From: an uncultured Anaerococcus sp.
GTDB lineage: Bacteria > Bacillota_A > Clostridia > Tissierellales > Peptoniphilaceae
DNA length: 5,693 nucleotides
Direction of reading: 5' to 3'
Assembly: GCA_945916625.1 (NCBI GenBank)
Contig: CAMEGY010000074.1
Location: 1-5,693 of the forward strand
Shown piece by piece: positions 1-4,710 of the stretch (positions within the stretch are counted from its first letter, which is position 1; every line of letters starts with the position of its first letter). Position numbers and translations under genes: made by a program. Under the pieces are notes generated by a model, which did not search any database, was not told the DNA's origin, and saw only the letters and a list, made by a program, of their open reading frames with translations.

Positions 1-16
1 AAACTTTGGCTATAGC

Positions 17-151
17 CTATGTGTGAAGTGAGACATCTTTTAGATTTTCAGCAGCAAGTGCTCTAGCAGTATAGGTATCGCCTATAGCGCCTGTCACTGG
101 GCTCAATACTAGTCCTAGAGCCAATAGGCTTGCAATCAGTTTTTTGTTCAT
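17..151 (-). CDS. Short exported peptide ORF, 44 aa (possibly the truncated start of a larger secreted protein)
   Basis: The ORF begins MNKKLIASLLALGLVLS, a textbook Sec signal peptide: a basic start followed by a hydrophobic core at about residues 5-22. Possible signal peptidase sites are after the TGA near residue 22 or after the ALA near residue 33; the second would release only about 11 residues. It stops at a TAG at 17-19. The start is well supported by AGGAG seven bases upstream of the ATG and by a consensus promoter at 188-216. I do not recognise the family. Two readings are possible. It may be a genuine short secreted peptide, or the signal-peptide end of a larger surface protein cut by a nonsense mutation or frameshift. 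Too little sequence remains to the left to decide. The strong expression signals suggest the start, at least, is functional. Confidence 0.5.
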   Translation of the reverse strand: MNKKLIASLLALGLVLSPVTGAIGDTYTARALAAENLKDVSLHT

Positions 152-187
152 TCTTCTTCTCCTCACAAGCATTCGCTTGCTAGCCTA

Positions 188-216
188 ATTATAATATTTA
201 CAGGCTCCTTTGTCAA
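188..216 (-). promoter_or_regulatory. Consensus sigma-A promoter for the 44-aa exported-peptide ORF
   Basis: On the minus strand TTGACA (211-216) is separated by exactly 17 bp from TATAAT (188-193). Both hexamers match consensus perfectly. Transcription should start near position 181, giving a leader of about 30 nt. That leader can form a small hairpin at its 5' end (CAAGC-GAAT-GCTTG, 166-179) just before the AGGAG ribosome binding site. Confidence 0.85.
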
Positions 217-222
217 CAAAGG
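207..222. promoter_or_regulatory. Palindrome over the -35 box, candidate operator
   Basis: CCTTTGT and ACAAAGG form a 7-bp inverted repeat separated by 2 bp, and the -35 hexamer of the promoter lies inside it. The position suits a repressor-binding site for a promoter this close to consensus. No T-run follows on either strand, so it does not look like a terminator for the preceding gene. The regulator is unknown and binding is inference. Confidence 0.35.
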
Positions 223-237
223 GTGGTTTTTCAATCT

Positions 238-1032
238 CTATAGGCTTTTTTTGTATTTTTCTAAAGCTAATTTAGATCTTTTTACTATTTCTTTTTGCTC
301 TTTAAGCATTTTTTCAAGCTTACCTCTTACAGGAGCTACAGTTTTTGGATAATTTTTTAGTACATTTTCGCAAGTTTTGATTGTAAGCTCTGATTTAGCA
401 ATTGCAGCTTCAAGCCTTTCTACAACACTATCATGTTTTTCTTCTTTATATTTTTTTCTCAAAGCCTTAGCTGCATCAAGTTCTTGTTTTTTCTTTTCTG
501 CATCTTCTTTGAATGTATTTGTTATTCCCTTAACATCTTTTAATAGGACATTATCAGAAATAGCATTTACATAATCTCTTAGTAGAGCGTCATAGGCTGA
601 CTCGCTAAGCCCATCTTTAAGTACAAAGTAGCTCTTTAGGTAATTATATAGGTCGTTGGCGTTTTGTGGACGAACAGTGTATCCATTAATTTGTGCACCA
701 TTTAAGAAATATACACCAAGCATAGGTGCTTCTATTGAAGGAACTGCGTTTCCAACATATTGGTCTAGTTTGCTAGAAATCTTAAGAAGATTTTCTTCGT
801 AAGCTTCTTTGTTTGTGACATAGTTGCCATTCTTGTCTACATATGCTTTGGAATATTTCTTCACATCTTTGTAAGTACTATCAAGAACTTTGTATTCTTC
901 TTCAAGTTTCTCGATTTTTTTATCAAGGTTAACTATTTTAGAATCAAGATTAGAATCAGCTGCCATAGCTACACTTGGTCCTACAAAGGCAAGACTCATT
1001 GCAAGTGATAATATTCTAAATTTCTTTTTCAT
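238..1032 (-). CDS. Secreted coiled-coil protein, 264 aa, paralogous to the wall-anchored protein at the right edge
   Basis: This is an exported protein of unknown function. Residues 1-24 are a Sec signal peptide (MKKKFRILSLAMSLAF core, AMA cleavage site). The mature part opens with a heptad-like coiled coil (about 27-65, rich in K/E/L). A less charged middle follows (about 90-160) with hydrophobic and aromatic stretches around GVYFLNG and YLKSYFVL. A second long helical segment (about 175-264) is rich in K, E, A and L. No wall-sorting signal or C-terminal anchor is present, so it is probably released or held non-covalently. The start at 1032 is chosen over an ATG six codons upstream because AAAGGA lies 6 bp before it and the upstream ATG would put MEKGII ahead of the signal peptide. 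Residues 211-264 align without gaps to the 4795-5693 protein (shared IK, LxNxPK, VAxV and KLE), about 18 identities in 50. It is a separate transcript, with terminator 1172-1218 upstream and a new promoter downstream. Confidence 0.85.
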   Translation of the reverse strand: MKKKFRILSLAMSLAFVGPSVAMAADSNLDSKIVNLDKKIEKLEEEYKVLDSTYKDVKKYSKAYVDKNGNYVTNKEAYEENLLKISSKLDQYVGNAVPSIEAPMLGVYFLNGAQINGYTVRPQNANDLYNYLKSYFVLKDGLSESAYDALLRDYVNAISDNVLLKDVKGITNTFKEDAEKKKQELDAAKALRKKYKEEKHDSVVERLEAAIAKSELTIKTCENVLKNYPKTVAPVRGKLEKMLKEQKEIVKRSKLALEKYKKSL

Positions 1033-1061
1033 AATAATTCCTTTCTCCATGTTTTCATTTA

Positions 1062-1090
1062 ATTATAAACATTCTCTTAACTATATTATA
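1062..1090 (-). promoter_or_regulatory. Candidate promoter region of the 264-aa secreted protein gene
   Basis: Two perfect TATAAT hexamers occur on the minus strand upstream of the start at 1032, at 1085-1090 and 1062-1067. Neither has a convincing TTGACA-like hexamer 16-18 bp upstream. The distal one leaves a leader of about 45 nt and fits better, since the proximal one would start transcription close to the ribosome binding site. A promoter is expected here because terminator 1172-1218 separates the gene from the lysis module. Confidence 0.35.
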
Positions 1091-1171
1091 CCCTTAAATC
1101 GATTTTTTATAGGGCTTTAGCTTGGATTTTTCTAATCTTATAGCTATTAAGCCTACTTGAAAAATAGACAA

Positions 1172-1218
1172 AGAAAAAACACCGGTCATAAAAGCTAAGC
1201 TTTGACCGATGTTTTTAT
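1172..1218 (-). terminator. Rho-independent terminator of the lysis module
   Basis: The 13-base arms 1176-1188 and 1203-1215 pair along their whole length in the minus-strand RNA, with one G-U wobble (a C/A mismatch if read on the plus strand). The 14-base loop can form a smaller inner stem (AAAGC/GCTTT). A run of six Ts, then CTTTG, follows on the minus strand. It lies just past the amidohydrolase stop at 1239 and in the right orientation. The plus-strand side also has a T-run, so weak bidirectional activity is possible. Confidence 0.85.
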
Positions 1219-1238
1219 CATCATGCTCGTTTCTTCCT

Positions 1239-1901
1239 TCAAGTTTTTTTGATTGCTACATACCTTCTTTTGCCACTGGTCCTGCCTATATAAGAAGCCC
1301 AGAGATAGCCTTCGTTTTCGACTAGCCTATCATAGTATACTTTCTGACCCGGGTAATAGACTGCTACTATAGGGCTAAGCCTGGTGGGGGCTGCCCTTAC
1401 ATTTGTAGCCACTCTTATGATAGCCATGCCAATCCTATCTATGGTAAGTTCTAGCTTATCTTTGCCAGATACCGGTCTAAAATATCTTTCCCTATTAGAC
1501 CTTTTTTGCCCTAGGTAATTATTAAGACCATTTTTCTTATCATTTATGGCCACTCCACCCTGGCTATAAGAGCAGTGGATAATCCTATCTTTTGCTAGGA
1601 AAATCCCGGTGTGGCCTGCCGCTCCAAAAGACTTGCCCTCGATTCCCCTTATAAAAATATCACCTCTTCTGACATCCTTATAAGAATAAATTTCTCTTAA
1701 TACCTTGCCATTTAGCTTATAGAGTGTTTCGGTATTACCTATAAGAGATCCTCTGGGGAGAAAGCCTCCCGCAATCAGGGCATAATAAACAAATGATGAG
1801 CAATCATAAAACTTTGGCCCTAGCCTTCTTGGATAAGACATAGAATAAGCCACCCTCCCCTTTTTGGAGAGGGCAAAATCAATCATTTTCTCTACAGTCA
1901 T
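1239..1901 (-). CDS. Phage-type peptidoglycan amidohydrolase (endolysin), Amidase_5-like domain plus SH3b
   Basis: This is a cell-wall hydrolase of the phage endolysin type. It is predicted to cut an amide or peptide bond in peptidoglycan with a Cys/His centre of the NlpC/P60 fold. Domains in the 220-aa product: an N-terminal catalytic domain (about 1-145) that starts MTVEKMIDFALSKKGRVAYS, typical of this family. It has YDCSSFVYY with the likely nucleophile Cys34, RRGDIFIRG at 79-86, and GHTGIFL with the likely general base His97, followed by IIHCSYSQGG. A C-terminal SH3b wall-binding domain (about 160-220) shows NVRAAPT, YYPGQKVYYD and GYLWASYIG. There is no signal peptide, as usual for holin-dependent lysins. 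The start at 1901 is chosen because AGGAGG (1905-1910) lies 3 bp before it and family homology begins there; the longer 236-codon reading has no ribosome binding site and overlaps the YvrJ gene. Only 7 bp separate it from that gene. Its base composition looks richer in GC than the secreted-protein gene at 238-1032, consistent with phage origin. Confidence 0.9.
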   Translation of the reverse strand: MTVEKMIDFALSKKGRVAYSMSYPRRLGPKFYDCSSFVYYALIAGGFLPRGSLIGNTETLYKLNGKVLREIYSYKDVRRGDIFIRGIEGKSFGAAGHTGIFLAKDRIIHCSYSQGGVAINDKKNGLNNYLGQKRSNRERYFRPVSGKDKLELTIDRIGMAIIRVATNVRAAPTRLSPIVAVYYPGQKVYYDRLVENEGYLWASYIGRTSGKRRYVAIKKT

Positions 1902-1908
1902 AGTCCTC

Positions 1909-2022
1909 CTACTTCTTGATTTCCCTAAGAATCTCATCAAGCTTGCCATTTATTTGGACAATCAGAATCAGATTCATAACAATTGGGAAACCTACTTGTG
2001 AAATTAAATCGATAATATCCAT
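1909..2022 (-). CDS. YvrJ-family small membrane protein, 37 aa (holin-like partner of the endolysin)
   Basis: The protein starts MDIIDLISQVGFPIVMNLIL and ends GKLDEILREIKK. The pattern is a short polar start, VGFPIV leading into one hydrophobic segment (about 10-24), then a charged amphipathic helix with the G-K-L-(E/D)-E motif. This matches the YvrJ family (established knowledge), whose 35-50-residue members often sit beside phage lysins. A role as holin or lysis accessory is inferred from position and is not proven for the family. The stop codon overlaps the ribosome binding site of the amidohydrolase gene, whose ATG lies 7 bp further on, so the two are probably translationally coupled. Its own ribosome binding site is weak (AAAAAG directly before ATG), which suggests low expression or control by the leader. 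The gene is easily missed because of its length. Confidence 0.85.
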   Translation of the reverse strand: MDIIDLISQVGFPIVMNLILIVQINGKLDEILREIKK

Positions 2023-2251
2023 CTTTTTAATCTAGGCTAAACTTGCTGGCCTTTCTTTCTGTGCGCAAGATCAAAGCAAGCAAGAACTATAGGGAAAAAG
2101 AAAGAGGGACAAATCCCTCGTATATCTGAAACATATTCAAATTTATAACTTGGGACAGGCCGTATTTCTTCTTGCCTATTAGAAAGTCGCCTTACTCCTT
2201 CCTATATTTTTAAAATTATTTAGCTAGCTAATAATATATAGAAAAAATAAG
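2023..2251 (-). other. Non-coding leader between the membrane-protein gene and the lysis pair
   Basis: I see no convincing gene in this 229-bp stretch. It holds a 12-bp palindrome TTAGCTAGCTAA inside a longer AT-rich near-palindrome (about 2215-2235). A weak promoter-like pair lies on the minus strand: TTGACT (2250-2255) 16 bp from TATTAG (2228-2233). An orphan Shine-Dalgarno-like AAGGAG near 2195 has no ATG, GTG or TTG at a suitable distance and is followed directly by an in-frame stop, as if a small gene had decayed. A hairpin with a T-rich tail (2094-2119) follows. An upstream GTCCC (2149-2153) could pair with the GGGA of that hairpin and compete with it. Best read as a long 5' leader of the lysis pair or as decayed phage sequence. 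Confidence 0.4.
2094..2119 (-). terminator. Possible attenuator or terminator hairpin upstream of the YvrJ gene
   Basis: The arms 2104-2109 and 2114-2119 (GAGGGA/TCCCTC) form a 6-bp GC-rich stem with a 4-base loop. On the minus strand CTTTCTTTTT follows directly. The stem is short for a strong terminator. It lies about 70 bp before the YvrJ start and 130 bp past the membrane-protein stop, so it could end the upstream transcript or attenuate the lysis pair. Confidence 0.45.
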
Positions 2252-2917
2252 TCAATTGTCCCGAACTTTTGCCTTAACATTTTCAATCAAAAAGATAATC
2301 AGGCTTATTAGCAAAGTCATTACAAGGAAAACTACAAGGCTAGGTACGCTCGCGAAGAACTCTATCGGCACCCTTATAAGATATCCATAATTTGCCTCAA
2401 GGAGCAAGTCTAAGGCAAAAATCACCGAATTCATAAAAAGACTAAAGCCCACTATGGTCCTAAAATCAATCCTCCTATGATTTGATATAGCCACAAGCAT
2501 GCCACAAGCCATAAGGACGTAGTGATTGGCAATGTAGGTTATATTTGTAATATGTGGCCAAGCATAGGCTGATGGATCTGGTACGGAAAAGGCAACCAGG
2601 GTCCCCACCAGGGCAAGGTCAGAAAAATAGGCCATCATCTTCTCTTTTTTCAAAAAGAAAGACAAAGGCAAAAATATCCCGGCTAATCTACAATGATACA
2701 AAGGCAAACCCTCGTGCAAAAGCAGGTTATGATTCTGAGTGTACCACAAATACAAGACTACTTGTAAAAACACACTAGCCATAAGAAGACTCTTCAAAAG
2801 CCAGGCTTTCTTCCTAAATCTATAAATAATAAGCAAAAATAAAATCAAACCCAAGCGCACAAGATGCATATTAAAATCAAATCCGCTATCAGGCTCAGTC
2901 CTAAAAAAATATCCCAT
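2252..2917 (-). CDS. YwaF/TIGR02206-type integral membrane protein
   Basis: This is a 221-aa polytopic membrane protein whose function is not established for the family. About seven hydrophobic segments are visible: 18-34, 39-59, 72-89, 98-112, 127-145, 153-173 and 189-212. Family-like features are LPLYHCRLAG at 71-80 (the LPLHLC-type motif), the segment around GTLVAFSVPDPSAYAWPH (105-122), NHYVLM near 131-136 and GYLIRVP near 178-184. The length fits the TIGR02206/YwaF group (about 220-240). The start has AGAGG five bases upstream and lies about 20 bp below an extended -10 promoter. It is the first gene of its transcript. The lysis pair follows 230 bp downstream on the same strand, so read-through is possible, but a functional link is not shown. 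A family call is more certain than any role; the group may also be annotated simply as a TMEM164-like membrane protein. Confidence 0.85.
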   Translation of the reverse strand: MGYFFRTEPDSGFDFNMHLVRLGLILFLLIIYRFRKKAWLLKSLLMASVFLQVVLYLWYTQNHNLLLHEGLPLYHCRLAGIFLPLSFFLKKEKMMAYFSDLALVGTLVAFSVPDPSAYAWPHITNITYIANHYVLMACGMLVAISNHRRIDFRTIVGFSLFMNSVIFALDLLLEANYGYLIRVPIEFFASVPSLVVFLVMTLLISLIIFLIENVKAKVRDN

Positions 2918-2938
2918 AAAAACCTCTCTGATTATGAT

Positions 2939-2966
2939 ATTATAGCATAAGAAAGCTAAATTGAAA
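2939..2966 (-). promoter_or_regulatory. Extended -10 promoter of the YwaF-type gene
   Basis: On the minus strand TATAAT (2939-2944) is preceded by TGC, the extended -10 TGn motif. A weak -35 (TTTCAA, 2961-2966) lies 16 bp upstream. The predicted leader is short, about 15-20 nt, and includes the AGAGG ribosome binding site. The weak -35 lies next to the degenerate repeat tail that begins near 2967. Confidence 0.55.
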
Positions 2967-3025
2967 AGATATCTATAAAACCTTAATAAAAATGCACTAA
3001 CTAATAAGTCAGAAAAATCAACTAG
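2967..3025. repeat. Probable degenerate tail of a further repeat unit
   Basis: The stretch ends AAAAATCAACTAG, the same boundary that closes units C and D (AAAATCAACTAG). Further left, GATATC, ACCTTAATAAAAA and AAGTCAG recur in the same order as in the tail of unit A (GGATATCGTCACCTTG to ACTCAG). It therefore looks like the end of an earlier unit whose head, palindromes and core are gone. The alignment is loose outside the terminal 13 bases. Confidence 0.4.
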
Positions 3026-3303
3026 ACACCCCTACTATAATAATTATATCAGGGTGGCCAGAGATCTCTCCACTCGCTTCGCTCGGTCGAGACGAGGGTT
3101 AGAGAGTCTCACAATTTTTCGAAGTTTTATATTATGCCTTTTGATAAGATTAAATTAGTACTTTGAGATTTAAGTCAGGATAACAATACTCGTTTCGACT
3201 AAGCATAGCGCATGGAGAAACCTCTTACGCACTTTCAAAATCAAATACTTGTCTTACATTTGAGAAAATTTACGGATATCGTCACCTTGTAAAAATTACT
3301 CAG
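3026..3303. repeat. Repeat unit A (278 bp), left of the nuclease gene
   Basis: Unit A has a head (3026-3060), a left palindromic motif (3061-3099, starting GAGATCTCTCCACTCGC), a core (3100-3187), a right motif (3188-3224) that is the left motif inverted, and a tail to CAG at 3303. Within the left motif CTCG pairs with CGAG, and GAGATC can extend the fold. Its core is closest to that of unit B: both contain GATAAGATTAAATTAGTACT and continue TTGAGATTTAAGT. Its head is closest to that of unit C (ATTATATCA). Units A and B flank the nuclease gene. Confidence 0.85.
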
Positions 3304-3322
3304 ATATAAAAAATTTCAATAG

Positions 3323-3349
3323 TATAATATCTCAAAACGGGTATATAAT
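3323..3349 (+). promoter_or_regulatory. Candidate promoter region of the GIY-YIG gene
   Basis: Perfect TATAAT hexamers lie at 3323-3328 and 3344-3349, in an AT-rich stretch between unit A and the start codon. No good -35 hexamer is correctly spaced for either. The leader would be 20-45 nt and contains AGGAG six to seven bases before the ATG. The whole region falls inside the cassette and not in the repeat unit, so the gene would carry its own promoter. Confidence 0.35.
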
Positions 3350-3375
3350 TAAAAACATAATCAAAGGAGTAAGAT

Positions 3376-3663
3376 ATGTCTGGATATTTCTATATACTTG
3401 CAAATTCAACAAACGAAGTGCTTTATAAGGGATCAACAAACGACCTTATAAGGCGTATTTATGAGCACAAAGAACACTTGCACAAAGGAAGCTTTACCGA
3501 TACATACAACGTCACAAGGCTTGTGTATTTTGAATATTATGATGATATTAGAGAAGCTAGGGACAGGGAAAATCAAATTGGAAAATGGTCTCGTGCTAAG
3601 AAAGATAAGATTATCAGCAAAATGAATCCTAAACGGAAAGATTTGTATTGGGATTTGTTGTAA
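3376..3663 (+). CDS. Small stand-alone GIY-YIG endonuclease, 95 aa
   Basis: This is a predicted single-domain endonuclease of the GIY-YIG superfamily, in the small stand-alone (YhbQ/UPF0213-like) group that is often mislabelled as a UvrC subunit. Motifs in order: YFYIL at 4-8 (the GIY strand), LYKGSTNDL at 16-24 (the YIG strand, with YKG in place of YIG), RRIYEHK at 26-32 with the conserved Arg27 and His31, LVYFEYYDD at 49-57, and ARDRENQIGKW at 61-71 with Glu65 as the likely metal-binding residue. MNPKRKDLY at 83-91 is the usual NP-x-x-x-DL-Y ending. The domain is complete and has no DNA-binding extension, so specificity must come from the domain itself or from DNA structure. AGGAG precedes the start by about 6 bp. 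It is the only plus-strand gene in the window and lies between two repeat units that carry inverted palindromes. Acting on those palindromes is an attractive but unproven inference. The lone oddity is Lys18 in the YIG motif. Confidence 0.9.
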   Translation: MSGYFYILANSTNEVLYKGSTNDLIRRIYEHKEHLHKGSFTDTYNVTRLVYFEYYDDIREARDRENQIGKWSRAKKDKIISKMNPKRKDLYWDLL

Positions 3664-3692
3664 GAGATAGTTTAAATTTTAAAAGGAACTAG

Positions 3693-3980
3693 ACTCCCTT
3701 ACCATATTGATTTTACATGGGTGGACAGAGGTATCTCCATGCGAGGGCTCTGCCCTCTTAGTCGATATGAGTAAAGGTGATTTAACTATTTTCTCGAAGT
3801 TTTTTATTATGGTTTGTGATAAGATTAAATTAGTACTTTGAGATTTAAGTTGATATATAGTATCTCGTTTCGACTAAGCGTAGCGCATGGAGAAACCTCT
3901 TACGTGCACTCTAAGACAAGCTCTTTTTATACATTCGGCATAATTTACGGATATAGTTTCCTAAATCTAAGATAAAGCAG
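3693..3980. repeat. Repeat unit B (288 bp), right of the nuclease gene
   Basis: The unit starts directly after AACTAG (3687-3692), the same hexamer that closes units C and D. The left motif (3728-3772) differs from other units by carrying a perfect GC-rich hairpin GAGGGC-TCT-GCCCTC (3743-3757) in place of the usual loop, which accounts for part of the extra length. The right motif (3864-3899) nearly matches that of unit A and is an inverted copy of the left motif outside that loop. The core matches unit A. The head (GATTTTACATGGGTGG) resembles D and E. The tail ends AAAGCAG. Confidence 0.85.
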
Positions 3981-4253
3981 ACACCTATACCATAATAATT
4001 ATATCAAGGCGTCCAGAGGTCTCTCCACTCGCTTTGCTCGGTCGGGACGTGGGTGTGAGGATTCTCACTATTTTTCAAAATCAAAATAATATTATGCGAA
4101 AACATAAAACAGAACTTTTGAGTTTTAAGTCAGGACAACTCACCCTCGTCTCGAGCGTAGTCGAGAGATCTCCTACGTGCACTCAAAATCTTGCTCTTGT
4201 CATACATTCAGCATAATCTACAGTTATTGTCACCTTAATCTAAAATCAACTAG
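3981..4253. repeat. Repeat unit C (273 bp)
   Basis: The left motif is 4016-4054. It is the A/E type, but with CTTTG for CTTCG and TCGGG for TCGAG; the second change keeps pairing with CTCG through a wobble. The right motif (4142-4173) contains a perfect 6-bp inverted repeat TCTCGA-GCGTAG-TCGAGA (4149-4166). Read in reverse complement it begins GGAGATCTCTCG and ends GACGAGGGT, mirroring the left motif. From 4013 to the end the unit is identical by eye to unit D. Only its head differs, resembling unit A. Confidence 0.92.
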
Positions 4254-4526
4254 ACACCCATACCATAATAATTTTACACATGTGGCCAGAGGTCTCTCCA
4301 CTCGCTTTGCTCGGTCGGGACGTGGGTGTGAGGATTCTCACTATTTTTCAAAATCAAAATAATATTATGCGAAAACATAAAACAGAACTTTTGAGTTTTA
4401 AGTCAGGACAACTCACCCTCGTCTCGAGCGTAGTCGAGAGATCTCCTACGTGCACTCAAAATCTTGCTCTTGTCATACATTCAGCATAATCTACAGTTAT
4501 TGTCACCTTAATCTAAAATCAACTAG
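4254..4526. repeat. Repeat unit D (273 bp), tandem duplicate of C
   Basis: The left motif is 4289-4327 and the right motif 4415-4446, each exactly 273 bp after its counterpart in C. The 241 bp from 4286 to 4526 match 4013-4253 with no difference that I can see. The head matches unit E in all but the first base. The pattern implies recent duplication by unequal crossing-over or replication slippage. Confidence 0.93.
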
Positions 4527-4636
4527 GCACCCATACCATAATAATTTTACACATGTGGCCAGAGGTCTCTCCACTCGCTTCGCTCGGTCGAGACGTGGGT
4601 TTGATTATTTTACAATTTCTTGAAGTTTTATTAATA
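4527..4636. repeat. Truncated repeat unit E (about 110 bp)
   Basis: Unit E has the head and a complete left motif (4562-4600, CTTCG and TCGAG as in unit A). It then continues with about 35 bp of core that resembles unit A (ACAATTTCTTGAAGTTTTAT against ACAATTTTTCGAAGTTTTAT). Similarity is lost near 4636, so the right motif and tail are missing. Outer bases CCAC and GTGG of the left motif can pair around the CTCG/CGAG stem. Confidence 0.8.
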
Positions 4637-4673
4637 TATACAACAAATTACATTTCTCACTTATATAAGCACA

Positions 4674-4710
4674 GAAAAAACCTTCCGATTTTGATCGGAA
4701 GGTTTTTCTC
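4674..4710 (-). terminator. Strong bidirectional terminator after the surface-protein gene
   Basis: The arms 4676-4689 and 4694-4707 form a perfect 14-bp stem (AAAAACCTTCCGAT and its complement) with a TTTG loop and T-runs on both strands. In the minus direction it ends the surface-protein transcript about 90 bp after the stop. In the plus direction it would stop transcription leaving the repeat array. A further 7-bp inverted repeat, CTCACTT (4656-4662) and AAGTGAG (4711-4717), encloses it. Confidence 0.9.

Larger units (their letters stand above)
3026..4636. mobile_element. Candidate GIY-YIG nuclease/palindromic repeat element (array of units A-E)
   Basis: The block is unit A, the nuclease cassette (3304-3692), then units B, C, D and truncated E. 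All units share a head, a left palindrome, a core, a right palindrome inverted relative to the left, and a tail, in the same order and orientation. The nuclease gene is the only plausible gene inside and sits precisely at a unit junction. Known precedents for a nuclease or transposase paired with structured palindromes are the REP/RAYT systems, though those use a tyrosine transposase. That this block is or was mobile is inference; I could not identify a target-site duplication because neither outer end is sharply defined. Confidence 0.45.

Noticed and set aside
377..1120. Plus-strand open frames opposite the 264-aa secreted protein
   Set aside because: Antisense shadows of a lysine- and glutamate-rich gene: the translations are S/F/L-rich, typical of reversed K/E codons, and lack start signals.
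1902..1949. Longer N-terminus for the amidohydrolase (236 aa)
   Set aside because: The extra 16 codons overlap the end of the YvrJ gene in another frame and have no ribosome binding site, while AGGAGG precedes the internal ATG at 1901.
2070..2200. Open minus-strand frames in the leader (one 15-codon ATG frame, one longer frame without a start)
   Set aside because: The short one has no ribosome binding site and reads through the hairpin; the longer one has no start codon near the AAGGAG. Neither resembles a known small phage protein.
2023..2251. Known riboswitch or T-box in the lysis leader
   Set aside because: No T-box GGTGGNACCGCG-like element and no core of a metabolite riboswitch that I can recognise.
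2554..2778. Plus-strand open frame opposite the YwaF-type gene
   Set aside because: It lies wholly antisense to a well-supported membrane protein and has no ribosome binding site or recognisable domain.
3026..4636. CRISPR array
   Set aside because: The period is about 273 bp and the whole unit is conserved. There are no short direct repeats alternating with unique spacers, and no cas gene is present.
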